Of a DNA stretch of 64,000 nt, positions 53,721 to 62,072 are shown piece by piece. Numbering within the stretch: the stretch's first letter is position 1; the number at the start of each line of letters is the position of its first letter. The DNA lies in the NCBI GenBank assembly GCA_015061115.1, contig SUXE01000017.1, positions 43,692-107,691 on the forward strand, written 5' to 3'. A program made the translations under genes and the position numbers. The notes beneath the pieces were generated by a model that saw only the letters and a list, made by a program, of their open reading frames with translations, searched no databases and was not told the origin of the DNA. The DNA comes from Bacteroidales bacterium (GTDB lineage: Bacteria > Bacteroidota > Bacteroidia > Bacteroidales > Paludibacteraceae).

Positions 53721-54266
53721 TTACACCAAACTCCTACTGGATTCAAGCGTCTGTGTAATATACTCTATATCTTGACTATCTAAGCCAGCTTCTCTTGCTA
53801 TTGATTCCCAACTTATTGCAAAATCTTTTGCCGTAGATCTCCTTGCAATGTCATGTGATTTTTCCTTAATCTCATCATATGACAAAGCCCCATAAGTATT
53901 TACAGACCAATCTAATGCATCAATATCTGATTTTGATAGTTTGTTAAGATCTGCATTCTGTAGTGGGACAACATACATCCAATCCTCAATAGCAAACATT
54001 TTTTTCAAACCTTCTGTATCAGACATGTACGAATCACCACGTACAATTTTTAAAATGTCGTATACCCTTGAAGGGACTGGTCCTGCATCCATCGCTATAT
54101 AAGTGTCACCCAAAATAGGCATTCCCCAATCTTGCAAATGTTTACGCTCCGCAAAATAGAGAATCTTGAAAATCTTATGCAGATCACGCCTCTCAAGTCT
54201 GTTGGCAACATATAATATAGATTGTGTTGCCTTTTCTTTATTGAATATTATCTGGCTATTTTCCAT
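53721..54266 (-). CDS. Panacea-domain (DUF4065) antitoxin
   Basis: A 181-residue Panacea protein. LHKIFKILYFAERKHLQDWGMPILGDTYIAMDAGPVPSRVYDIL contains the core pattern (LLY.A...H....G.PI.GD.Y.A...GPVP..VYD). It also has KSHDIARRS. Panacea domains act as broad antitoxins; the partner is the 139-residue gene 8 bases downstream. A promoter candidate and a small palindrome lie before the start. Confidence 0.87.
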   Translation of the reverse strand: MENSQIIFNKEKATQSILYVANRLERRDLHKIFKILYFAERKHLQDWGMPILGDTYIAMDAGPVPSRVYDILKIVRGDSYMSDTEGLKKMFAIEDWMYVVPLQNADLNKLSKSDIDALDWSVNTYGALSYDEIKEKSHDIARRSTAKDFAISWESIAREAGLDSQDIEYITQTLESSRSLV

Positions 54267-54308
54267 AAAATCAAACCCTATTTTGCTTTACAATCCTAAA
54301 ATTCGCAA

Positions 54309-54329
54309 CAAAGATATAATTTTTATCTT
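54309..54329 (-). promoter_or_regulatory. Promoter with palindrome before the second Panacea gene
   Basis: Minus-strand TATCTTTG (54316-54309) lies about 45 bases before ATG 54266. A 6-bp inverted repeat AAGATA (54311-54316) / TATCTT (54324-54329) overlaps it, which could be a self-regulation site. The -33 is weak. Confidence 0.5.
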
Positions 54330-54373
54330 AATGAAACACTTTATTGTTTGTTCCTTTATCCACAAAGAAGAAT

Positions 54374-54425
54374 GCCGCCTCAGCGTCAACAGCTACCTTG
54401 GTCATATCATAGCGAAAGATTTTCC
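54374..54425 (-). pseudogene. Relic of a gmd 3' end
   Basis: The minus strand reads RYDMTKVAVDAEAA, matching the [16 protein letters not shown] segment of the intact gmd product; at the DNA level about 50 bases align with 54846-54900 with scattered changes. It marks an old duplication or partial replacement of gmd, now separated from it by heptad repeats. Confidence 0.65.
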
Positions 54426-54602
54426 AAAGAATCCTTTAATTACTGCACAAAATTTCCCTCTCCGTTTAATTCCTTCTGAATATATTCCAAAGAGGCAATC
54501 TTAGCTTTTGTTTCCTCGAGATTCAAAGGTCATTGATGCTTATATTTCTTTAGTTTCGTACGATAGTATTGAACCATAAGCCCCCAAAACACCTGAATTT
54601 GA

Positions 54603-54789
54603 TCAATCATCAATCATCAACCATCAACCATCAACCATCAATCATCAATCATCAACCATCAACCATCAACCATCAACCATCAATCATCAATCATCAACCA
54701 TCAACCATCAACCATCAATCATCAATCATCAACCATCAACCATCAATCATCAACCATCAACCATCAATCATCAATCATCAACCATCAAC
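54603..54789. repeat. Large heptanucleotide tandem array
   Basis: About 26 copies of 7-base units, almost all CATCAAT or CATCAAC, in irregular alternation, starting just beyond the gmd stop codon. The minus strand is G/T-rich. This is the longest and cleanest member of the repeat family in the window. Confidence 0.95.
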
Positions 54790-54795
54790 CTTTCA

Positions 54796-55917
54796 TCATT
54801 TCACGATTCCCTTCTCCAGATATTCAGCCAAGTTTGTTCTCACCTTAGCCGCCTCAGCGTCGGCAGCCACTTTAGCCATATCATGGCGAACCATAAGTTC
54901 CACCAACTGCTCGAAAGTAGTGGTCTGCGGATTCCAACCAAGCTCGTTCTTAGCCTTAGTTGGGTCACCCCAAAGGTTGACAACATCTGTAGGACGATAG
55001 AAATCCTCAGAAACACAGACAAGAGTCTTACCGACAAGAGCCTGATTAGCAGGATTTTCAACAGCCACACAGATACCATTCTCGTTCAATCCCTCACCCT
55101 CAAATTTAAGAGTGATACCAGCATGTTTGAACGCAAGGTCTGTAAACTCACGAACTGAGTGCTGAACTCCCGTCGCAATAACGAAATCCTCAGGCTTATT
55201 ATGCTGAAGGATAAGCCACATACACTCTACATAGTCCTTAGCATATCCCCAGTCACGAAGAGAATCAAGATTTCCAAGATACAAACAATCCTGCTTACCC
55301 TGAGCGATACGTGCAGCAGCAAGAGTGATCTTACGTGTTACGAATGTCTCACCACGTCGCTCTGATTCGTGATTGAAAAGGATACCTGAGCAACAGAACA
55401 TATTGTAAGCCTCACGATACTCCTTGATGATCCAGAAGCCATAAAGCTTAGCGACTGCGTATGGAGAATACGGGTGGAAAGGAGTCTTCTCATTCTGAGG
55501 AACCTCCTCCACTTTTCCATAAAGTTCTGAAGTAGACGCTTGGTAGATCTTACAAGTCTTCTCAAGGTGGTTAGTACGAACAGCCTCAAGGACACGTAGA
55601 ACGCCCACTGCATCAACGTCAGCAGTGAACTCAGGAGCATCGAAGCTGACCTGAACGTGTGATTGTGCCGCAAGGTTGTAGATTTCAGTAGGTTGCACCT
55701 TGCCCACAAGTTTCACAAGAGACATCGAATCACCCATATCGGCATAATGAAGATGGAAATTAGGAGTTCCCTCCAAATGAGCGATACGTTCACGGAAATC
55801 AACCGATGAACGACGGATAATACCGTGTACTTCATATCCCTTAGCAAGAAGGAATTCACTCAAATAAGAACCATCCTGACCAGTTACGCCAGTGATTAGT
55901 GCGATGTTTTTTGACAT
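54796..55917 (-). CDS. gmd: GDP-mannose 4,6-dehydratase
   Basis: A 373-residue enzyme that makes GDP-4-keto-6-deoxymannose for L-fucose. [15 protein letters not shown] (~9-23) is the NADP loop and [15 protein letters not shown] with [11 protein letters not shown] (YxxxK) the active site. Length is normal. fcl, the next enzyme, lies upstream with a 148-base spacer formed by a palindromic element. Codon use and G+C resemble housekeeping genes more than the AT-rich glycan genes to the left. Confidence 0.95.
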   Translation of the reverse strand: MSKNIALITGVTGQDGSYLSEFLLAKGYEVHGIIRRSSVDFRERIAHLEGTPNFHLHYADMGDSMSLVKLVGKVQPTEIYNLAAQSHVQVSFDAPEFTADVDAVGVLRVLEAVRTNHLEKTCKIYQASTSELYGKVEEVPQNEKTPFHPYSPYAVAKLYGFWIIKEYREAYNMFCCSGILFNHESERRGETFVTRKITLAAARIAQGKQDCLYLGNLDSLRDWGYAKDYVECMWLILQHNKPEDFVIATGVQHSVREFTDLAFKHAGITLKFEGEGLNENGICVAVENPANQALVGKTLVCVSEDFYRPTDVVNLWGDPTKAKNELGWNPQTTTFEQLVELMVRHDMAKVAADAEAAKVRTNLAEYLEKGIVK

Positions 55918-55931
55918 TGTATATAAAATTT

Positions 55932-56067
55932 AGCCCCCTCAATCCCCCTAAAGGGGGAGGCCTGGTTAATACTTTAAATTATAAGTAGAAATTGATTTAT
56001 TTTCTGTTTTTCAATGAAATCTAATCTTCAGCACCTGCCAAAGTCCCCTTTAGGGGATTTAGGGGCT
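55932..56067. mobile_element. Palindromic MITE-like element between fcl and gmd
   Basis: 136 bp bounded by AGCCCCCTCAATCCCCCT and, at the other end, TTTAGGGGATTTAGGGGCT. The arms repeat the ends of the element inside the epimerase gene. The last base pairs supply the fcl stop codon (TAG, 56068-56066). Confidence 0.75.
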
Positions 56068-57268
56068 ATTCTAAACTATTTTTGTACCACTCAAACAACT
56101 TCTTCACACCATCCTCAATTTCAACCTTATGAGTCCAGCCCAAAGAGTGTAACTTACTGACATCAATAAGTTTACGCATTGTACCATCAGGTTTAGATGT
56201 ATCAAACTCAACGGTACCCTTAAACCCGACAGCCTTGACCACAAGTTCAGAAAGTTCACGGATAGTAAGTTCCTTTCCTGTACCGACGTTGATGTGGCAG
56301 TTTCTGATTTCGCCGAGCGACGGGATAGCACCTCCACGACCTGTAGAATGGTTACGGTCCACCACTCCATCAGCTTTCACACCATAGTGAACACTAGAAT
56401 ATTTCTCAATGCCGATGATATCAGAGAAATTAACGTTAAGAAGGACGTGGACAGAAGCGTCTGCCATATCCTCGCTCCACAAAAACTCACGAAGAGGCTT
56501 GCCTGTTCCCCAAAGACGAACAAGATTGTCCTCGATGCCATAGAAAGCAAGTACTTTACGGATAACACTCTCATCAGAAGTTTCATCGATGACATAGCGC
56601 ACCGTCTCTCCATTCTCTTTTATATTTGCACCTACAGGACGGATTTTAAGGTCATTACGGATAGCAGCCCAATCATTGTCATTTATCAGTTTTGCCAAGT
56701 ACACCTTACGCATCATGGCAGGCATGACGTGAGAGTTCTCAAGATGGAAATTATCGTTAGGTCCATAAAGATTAGTAGGCATTACAGCGATATAATTGGT
56801 GCCATACTGAAGATTATAGCTTTCACACATCTTCAGACCTGCAATCTTCGCAATAGCGTATTCCTCATTTGTATATTCGAGTTCAGAAGTAAGCAAACAA
56901 TCCTCCTTCATTGGTTGAGGAGCATTTTTAGGATAGATACATGTACTACCAAGGAAAAGCAGTTTCTCTACGCCATGAGCATATGCCTCAGAGATGACGT
57001 TGCACTGAATCTTCATATTCATCATCATGAAGTCCGCACGATAAAGACTGTTTGCCATGATACCACCAACGAAAGCAGCAGCCAAGACAACCGCATCAGG
57101 ACGTTCCTCGTCAAAAAACTTCTTGACAGCATACTGATCAGTAAGGTCAAGTTCCTTATGAGTACGACCTACAAGGTTATTATAACCTCTGGATTTAAGA
57201 TTATTCCAAATTGCTGAACCGACAAGACCATGATGTCCAGCTATATAAATTTTACTATCCTTGTTCAT
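56066..57268 (-). CDS. fcl: GDP-L-fucose synthase
   Basis: A 400-residue epimerase/reductase that turns GDP-4-keto-6-deoxymannose into GDP-L-fucose. [11 protein letters not shown] (~12-22) is the NADP loop, LGSTCIYPK (~105-113) and [11 protein letters not shown] (YxxxK) the active site, and [12 protein letters not shown] (~263-274) is conserved. It is longer than the ~320-residue E. coli enzyme because of an insert at ~205-245 ([18 protein letters not shown]...), which Bacteroidota versions commonly carry. Its stop codon falls in the palindromic element; a heptad array lies upstream. Confidence 0.94.
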   Translation of the reverse strand: MNKDSKIYIAGHHGLVGSAIWNNLKSRGYNNLVGRTHKELDLTDQYAVKKFFDEERPDAVVLAAAFVGGIMANSLYRADFMMMNMKIQCNVISEAYAHGVEKLLFLGSTCIYPKNAPQPMKEDCLLTSELEYTNEEYAIAKIAGLKMCESYNLQYGTNYIAVMPTNLYGPNDNFHLENSHVMPAMMRKVYLAKLINDNDWAAIRNDLKIRPVGANIKENGETVRYVIDETSDESVIRKVLAFYGIEDNLVRLWGTGKPLREFLWSEDMADASVHVLLNVNFSDIIGIEKYSSVHYGVKADGVVDRNHSTGRGGAIPSLGEIRNCHINVGTGKELTIRELSELVVKAVGFKGTVEFDTSKPDGTMRKLIDVSKLHSLGWTHKVEIEDGVKKLFEWYKNSLE

Positions 57269-57297
57269 ATATTAATATCTATAAAATCTCTTAACCA

Positions 57298-57433
57298 CTC
57301 TCAACCCTCAACTCTCAACCATCAACTCTCAACCCTCAACTCTCAACCCTCAACTCTCAACCATCAACCCTCAACCCTCAACTCTCAACCATCAACTCTC
57401 AACCATCAACTCTCAACTCTCAACCCTCAACCA
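57298..57433. repeat. Heptanucleotide tandem array
   Basis: About 19 heptads of the CTCTCAA, CCCTCAA and CCATCAA types immediately before the fcl start codon region. Confidence 0.9.
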
Positions 57434-57706
57434 CAATTATTTTAAGCATAACCGTACATCAACCAGAATTTTACAATAATAATCTGATTGATTTATCGTG
57501 TAAAAAATACATATAGGGATTAACGTCCTTATTTCCTCGTGAACATAAAACTATCAAATAGCCCTCAAAATCCACTTAATCTTTTTTTTCTACAAACAGG
57601 TTGCAAATAAATTACAAATTAGTTACAAAATTACGATTTTATAAAAAAATGGCAAATAAAAACTATAAAAAAGCAAACAGTGAGTGATTACTCTTTAGTT
57701 ATCAAT
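57434..57706. other. AT-rich spacer upstream of fcl
   Basis: With the preceding repeat array this makes a ~440-base gap. Nothing coding is seen. A minus-strand TTTATTTG near 57611-57604, one base off the -7 consensus, could serve fcl but its fit is poor. Short T and A runs are frequent. Confidence 0.4.
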
Positions 57707-58615
57707 TCATACCTGACAAAGGATAATTGTCTTAGACATTTGAAAACGGGAGAATGCGAAAAGACGTTTTCCTAGTTCATTGAGAGATGCACCAAGATGG
57801 TATACTTCATCGTCAATGATAAGGAATCGATCATGTACTCGTTGACGAGTCTCTGATAGATGGACGATACGGCCACTCTGAGTTTGTGCGGTAGACTGTA
57901 ATGATTGCAAACCACGACCTATACGCTCCACATAAATAGTAGCGTCTACACCCTGATTACGATATTCTAATATATCAAACGTACGAGAATCAATATAATT
58001 ATCTATTAGTATCACCTCGCTTTTCGCTATGCGTATTAATTGTTCCGCAAAGAGGCGGGCATCCAATACTTGCCCTTCATAAAATATCCCTTCAACAGGA
58101 GGAACGTTAGTCCGGATGAAGAAATTGAACTGTTCTTCGTTTTTTGACACTCTTTCTTCAAGTTAGGAAAATCGTGTATCTATTCGTTCCTGCATCGCTA
58201 CAAGTTGGCGGTTAATCGAATACCCTCGAAGAAGATAATCACGAAGGACACGATTTGCCCATTGACGAAATTGTATTCCCTGACGTGTATTTACTCGATA
58301 TCCAACAGAAATTATCACATCAAGATTGTAGAATTCAACATTACGACGAACCATTCTATCCCCCTCCTTCTGAACTAGTTCCAAAATGGAACATGTTTCT
58401 TCGCGTTGTAGTTCATAAGAGTTATATATATTCTTGATATGTTTTGTTATAGCCTGACGCTGCGTCCCATACAAATCAGCCATTTGTGCTTGAGAAAGCC
58501 AAACAGTGTCATGTTCCGCATCTAACTTCACCTCAATCGAAATTGTCTCTTCTGGCTTATAAAGCACTATCTGAGACATTTCGGAAGAATTCTGTAATGT
58601 ACTGTTATTTCCCAT
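57707..58615 (-). pseudogene. RhuM-like gene, tandem copy broken by a nonsense codon
   Basis: The N-terminal frame (58163-58615, 150 aa) ends DTRFS then TAG/TAA; the C-terminal frame (57707-58150, 147 aa) continues in the same phase after it. The intact neighbour reads RFSQLEERV: its CAA codon is TAA here, so one C-to-T change split the gene. The C-terminal halves of the two copies are nearly identical, whereas the N-terminal DNA-binding halves differ at many positions. Confidence 0.85.
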
Positions 58616-58663
58616 ATTATAAAAAAAAGCAGATGGCGAATGGTTCTCTTTTTAATTATCAAT

Positions 58664-59563
58664 TCATACCTGACACAGGATAACCGACTTTGACATTTGA
58701 AGGCGAGAGAATGCGAAAAGACGTTTTCCTAGTTCATTGAGAGATGCACCAAGATGGTATACTTCATCGTCAATAATAAGGAATCGATCATGTACTCGTT
58801 GACGAGTCTCTGCTAAACGGACGATACGTCCACTCTGAGTTTGTGCAGTAGATTGTAATGCTTGCAAACCACGACCTATACGCTCCACATAAATAGTAGC
58901 GTCTACGCCCTGATTACGATATTCCAATATATCAAACGTACGAGAATCAATATAATTATCTATTAGTATCACCTCGCTTTTCGCTATACGTATTAATTGT
59001 TCCGCAAAGAGGCGGGCATCCAACACTTGCCCTTCATAAAATATCCCTTCAACAGGAGGAACATTAGTCCGGATGAAGAAATTGATCTGTTCTTCGTTTT
59101 TTGACACTCTTTCTTCAAGTTGGGAAAATCGTGTATCTATTCGTTCCTGCATTGCTACAAGTTGGTGGTTAATCGAATACCCTCGAAGAAGATAGTCACG
59201 AAGGACACTGGTAGCCCAAATACGAAATTGGGTGGCATTACGACTATTCACTCTATATCCAACAGAAAGGATCAAATCCAAATTGTAATAATCAACCTTA
59301 TATCTTTTCCCATCTGAAGCAGTTGTTTCCATTTTGGAAACAACTTGTTCGCGGACCAATTCTCCTGTTCCAAAAATATTTTTCATGTGCTTAGAGATAG
59401 CAGATTTTTGTACGCCAAACAAATCAGCTATCTGTTGCTGGCTTAACCAAATAGTATTTTTATCAAGTTTTACCTCAAGCACTACATCTTCTTCTGGCTG
59501 ATAAAGCACTATTTGAGACACTTCCGAAAAATTTTGCAATGTACCGTTATTTTCCATATACAT
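58664..59563 (-). CDS. RhuM-like protein with C-terminal PLD-like domain
   Basis: A 299-residue protein. Residues ~20-145 form the RhuM/virulence-protein DNA-binding region (WLSQQQIADLFGVQKSAISKHMKNIF, VDYYNLDLILSVGYRVNS, FRIWATSVLRDYLLRGY). Residues ~150-299 resemble one half of a phospholipase-D nuclease; the HxK core appears as HDRF (258-261) and the HLGASLNELGK segment follows. Two such proteins in tandem, one broken, suggest a mobile or defence-related module. It follows ssb by 61 bases with a hairpin between. Confidence 0.82.
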   Translation of the reverse strand: MYMENNGTLQNFSEVSQIVLYQPEEDVVLEVKLDKNTIWLSQQQIADLFGVQKSAISKHMKNIFGTGELVREQVVSKMETTASDGKRYKVDYYNLDLILSVGYRVNSRNATQFRIWATSVLRDYLLRGYSINHQLVAMQERIDTRFSQLEERVSKNEEQINFFIRTNVPPVEGIFYEGQVLDARLFAEQLIRIAKSEVILIDNYIDSRTFDILEYRNQGVDATIYVERIGRGLQALQSTAQTQSGRIVRLAETRQRVHDRFLIIDDEVYHLGASLNELGKRLFAFSRLQMSKSVILCQV

Positions 59564-59579
59564 AATACCACAAAAACAG

Positions 59580-59613
59580 CAGATGGCGGATGGTGAAAAC
59601 CATCCGCCATCTG
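59580..59613 (-). terminator. Perfect hairpin terminator of ssb
   Basis: CAGATGGCGGATGG (59580-59593) and CCATCCGCCATCTG (59600-59613) form a 14-bp stem. On the minus strand a CTGTTTTTG tail follows. A degraded copy of one arm occurs at about 58630, beside the broken RhuM copy. Confidence 0.75.
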
Positions 59614-59624
59614 TACTCTTTTAA

Positions 59625-59999
59625 TTAAAATGGAGGAGTATTCGGCATCGGAGCTTCATCTTCCTTAGGTTTGCCCGCCGTCATACCTTCCATATTGACT
59701 ACAACGACCTCCGTCGAGTAGCGGGTCACACCTGCAGAATCCACCCAGCTTCTTGTTGACAACTTGCCTTCAATGAAAACCTTGTTACCACACTTGATGT
59801 ACTGTTCAGCAAATTTTGCACTGTGTCCCCACGCCACAACCTTGTGCCACTCTGTCTGTGGCTGCACTACTGTGCCATCTGGCGCTGTAAATCCTCTCTC
59901 TGTCGTCGCTACCGGAAATGTAGCCACAACCTTACCCTGATCCAAATACTTAACCTCTGGATCTTTTCCTACGTTGCCTACCAAAAAAACCTTGTTCAT
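59625..59999 (-). CDS. ssb: Single-stranded DNA-binding protein
   Basis: A 124-residue OB-fold SSB. MNKVFLVGNVGKDPEVKYL opens the fold, TEWHKVVAWGHSAKFAEQYIKCGNKVFIEGKL and TEVVVVNMEGMTA follow. The C-terminal tip is PMPNTPPF rather than the usual acidic DDDIPF, so partner binding may differ. It is short for a Bacteroidota SSB. It diverges from gldE and carries a strong terminator. Confidence 0.95.
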   Translation of the reverse strand: MNKVFLVGNVGKDPEVKYLDQGKVVATFPVATTERGFTAPDGTVVQPQTEWHKVVAWGHSAKFAEQYIKCGNKVFIEGKLSTRSWVDSAGVTRYSTEVVVVNMEGMTAGKPKEDEAPMPNTPPF

Positions 60000-60048
60000 T
60001 GGATTGCTTTTTTTGACTGTTATTTTTTAATAATTTTTTAATACGTTG

Positions 60049-60084
60049 CAAATATACAATATATTTCTAATATTCTTATCTTTG
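60049..60084. promoter_or_regulatory. Divergent -7 boxes for ssb (minus) and gldE (plus)
   Basis: Minus-strand TATATTTG (60056-60049) and plus-strand TATCTTTG (60077-60084) both match TAnnTTTG. Upstream elements are weak. Confidence 0.5.
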
Positions 60085-60121
60085 CGAATAATTTTCTTTT
60101 TGTTAAACTAAAATTTTTATT

Positions 60122-61462
60122 TTGGACGTTTCAATACTGTTTGATAGTTCCGCCGATTCTGTCCCTTTGCCGGAATGGTGTGCGTATGGTTTGGCAGCCC
60201 TCCTATGGTTGCTGGGGTCTTTAGCGATCTTTGTATTCTCTTATTGTGAATACTTTCTGTTTTCGCTGCCGGATTCCGACAAAGACAAGATTTTGAAGAA
60301 TGATTCCGCAGGATACTCGGGAATGAAAAGGTTGCTGAACGACGAAAAGCAATCTTTATCGACTGCGGTTCTGGGCTATTGGTGCTCTTTCGCTGTGATT
60401 ATTGCAATTACAATCGCCCAAATCAGACAAACCGTGCATAACATAGGCAACGCCCAAGACTCTATATGTCAAGGTCCGATATTGACCGTGCTGATGCTTT
60501 TCGCCACGTTTGTTTGGATTCTTTTCTTTGCCGACGTATTGCCTCATAAGATAAGCAAACAGAACAGAGTGGCTGGATTATATTATATGTCTAAGCCAAT
60601 GATGTTGGCGTATGTCGTATTATATCCGTTTGCCGCACTGTTTAAACATACGGAATTTATCGCATGCCGTTTGGAGGTGAAACGACAAAAAAACATATCG
60701 CTCGACGAATTGTCAGAGACTTTGCACTCCGACTCTTTAAAAGATAAAGAGGAGAAAGATATCCTTGAGAGCATCGTCACATTCGGAAGCGTGTCAGTGA
60801 GTGAAATCCTTCGTCCAAGAGTAGACGTGGTGGCTGTCAACTACAGCGACAAATATACGGATGTGCTTAAAGTCATCCGCGACAATGAATATTCACGTAT
60901 GCCTGTATACGACGGTTCGGTGGATAATGTGAAGGGTATCCTATATGTGAAGGATTTCCTTAACTATCTCGACCGTGGAGATGACTTCAACTGGCAGCAT
61001 CTTATCCGCGCGCCGTTCTTTGTGCCTGAGTCGAAAAAGATCGACGACCTGCTGCGCGAGTTCCAGGTGAAACGAATGCACATGGCTATCGTAGTGGATG
61101 AGTTTGGCGGCACATCAGGAATTGTCACTATGGAAGACATCCTCGAAGTCATCTTCGGAGACATCAGCGACGAGCATGATGTGGAGCAGAAACTCTACAC
61201 TGAGCTTGACAAACGCAACTATCTGCTTGAAGGAAAGATGCCGCTGTCTGATTTCTATAAGATCGAGAAGATCGACGCGAGTGTGTTTGAGGCTCTTGAC
61301 GTGGATGCCGACACTGTAGCAGGACTGATATTGTCGTTGAAGGGAGACATTCCGTCGCTCGGAGATGAGATAATCCACGAAGGATACATCTTCAAGATCG
61401 TATCTGTGGATAAAAGAAGAATTAAGAAGATAAAATTACGTTTGCCAGATGAAAAGAAGTAA
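60122..61462 (+). CDS. gldE: GldE: CBS/transporter-associated-domain membrane protein
   Basis: A 446-residue protein of the hemolysin-C-like DUF21/CBS family, called GldE in gliding Bacteroidota. Four membrane helices (~20-200) precede two CBS domains (~215-340; ILRPRVDVVAV, YSRMPVYDGSVDNVKGILYVKDF, MHMAIVVDEFGGTSGIVTMEDILEVIFGDISDEHD) and a C-terminal CorC/HlyC domain. The start is a TTG at 60122; another start is possible but the promoter fit favours this region. It overlaps gldD by 14 bases, the order known from other Bacteroidota. Confidence 0.9.
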   Translation: MDVSILFDSSADSVPLPEWCAYGLAALLWLLGSLAIFVFSYCEYFLFSLPDSDKDKILKNDSAGYSGMKRLLNDEKQSLSTAVLGYWCSFAVIIAITIAQIRQTVHNIGNAQDSICQGPILTVLMLFATFVWILFFADVLPHKISKQNRVAGLYYMSKPMMLAYVVLYPFAALFKHTEFIACRLEVKRQKNISLDELSETLHSDSLKDKEEKDILESIVTFGSVSVSEILRPRVDVVAVNYSDKYTDVLKVIRDNEYSRMPVYDGSVDNVKGILYVKDFLNYLDRGDDFNWQHLIRAPFFVPESKKIDDLLREFQVKRMHMAIVVDEFGGTSGIVTMEDILEVIFGDISDEHDVEQKLYTELDKRNYLLEGKMPLSDFYKIEKIDASVFEALDVDADTVAGLILSLKGDIPSLGDEIIHEGYIFKIVSVDKRRIKKIKLRLPDEKK

Positions 61463-62030
61463 ACTACTGGTGATTTCTATAATGACGGCTATCATTACCG
61501 TCATCACAAGCGGATGCTCTAACGATGTGCCTCGTCCACGCGGCTATTTTCGCATAGCATTGCAGGAAAAGGAGTATGTGAAATTCGACAACGATTCTTT
61601 TCCATATATTTTTGATTACGCGAATGTCGCAAGCATAGAGAGGAAGCCGACAAAAGATGAGCCATACTGGATTGATGTCGTATACCCACGTCTCAATGCA
61701 AGAATATATTGCAGCTACAAACATGTTGACGGCAATTTCAGAGAGGTGAACGAAGATGCCCGTTCCTTCGTCTACAAACATACGATCAAGGCAGACGACA
61801 TCACAGAACAGCCATACGTGGATGATTCGAACAAGGTGTACGCCCTGCTCTACGAGCTAAAAGGCAACACAGCCTCAGCCATCCAGTTTGTGGCGACAGA
61901 CAGCGTGAAGCATTTCTTCCGTGGAGCTCTCTATTTCGACAACACTCCAAACCAGGATTCGGTGGCGCCGGTGCGTGAATATATACGTGAAGACATCATC
62001 AGATTGCTGGAGAGTCTGAGGTGGAGATAA
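61449..62030 (+). CDS. gldD: GldD lipoprotein
   Basis: A 193-residue lipoprotein. The signal ends in ITSGC (lipidated Cys23); PRPRGYFRIALQEKEY just after it and a C-terminal domain with PYWIDVVYPRLNARIYCSYK and HFFRGALYFDNTPNQDSVAPV are typical of GldD. It is required for gliding or type IX secretion in Flavobacteria; the role in non-gliding Bacteroidales is less clear. It is cotranscribed with gldE. Confidence 0.93.
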   Translation: MKRSKLLVISIMTAIITVITSGCSNDVPRPRGYFRIALQEKEYVKFDNDSFPYIFDYANVASIERKPTKDEPYWIDVVYPRLNARIYCSYKHVDGNFREVNEDARSFVYKHTIKADDITEQPYVDDSNKVYALLYELKGNTASAIQFVATDSVKHFFRGALYFDNTPNQDSVAPVREYIREDIIRLLESLRWR

Positions 62031-62072
62031 TGGCATTTTAGCTTTTCTTTTTTAGCTTTAAATTAGACTACG

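Larger units (their letters stand above)
54267..54795. other. Spacer between the Panacea locus and gmd
   Basis: This ~530-base gap holds the Panacea promoter (54309-54329), the gmd relic (54374-54425), a short frame 54440-54560 reading NLEETKAKIASLEYIQKEL on the minus strand that may be a gene fragment, and the heptad tract from 54603 on. No intact gene is seen. Confidence 0.55.

Noticed and set aside
54603..54789. Tandem repeat array considered as a CRISPR
   Set aside because: Units are 7 bases with no 20-40 base unique spacers and no cas genes nearby; it is a heptad satellite.
56294..57217. Plus-strand 307-codon frame across fcl
   Set aside because: It lies antisense to fcl, which has all active-site motifs; composition is that of a reverse-complement shadow.
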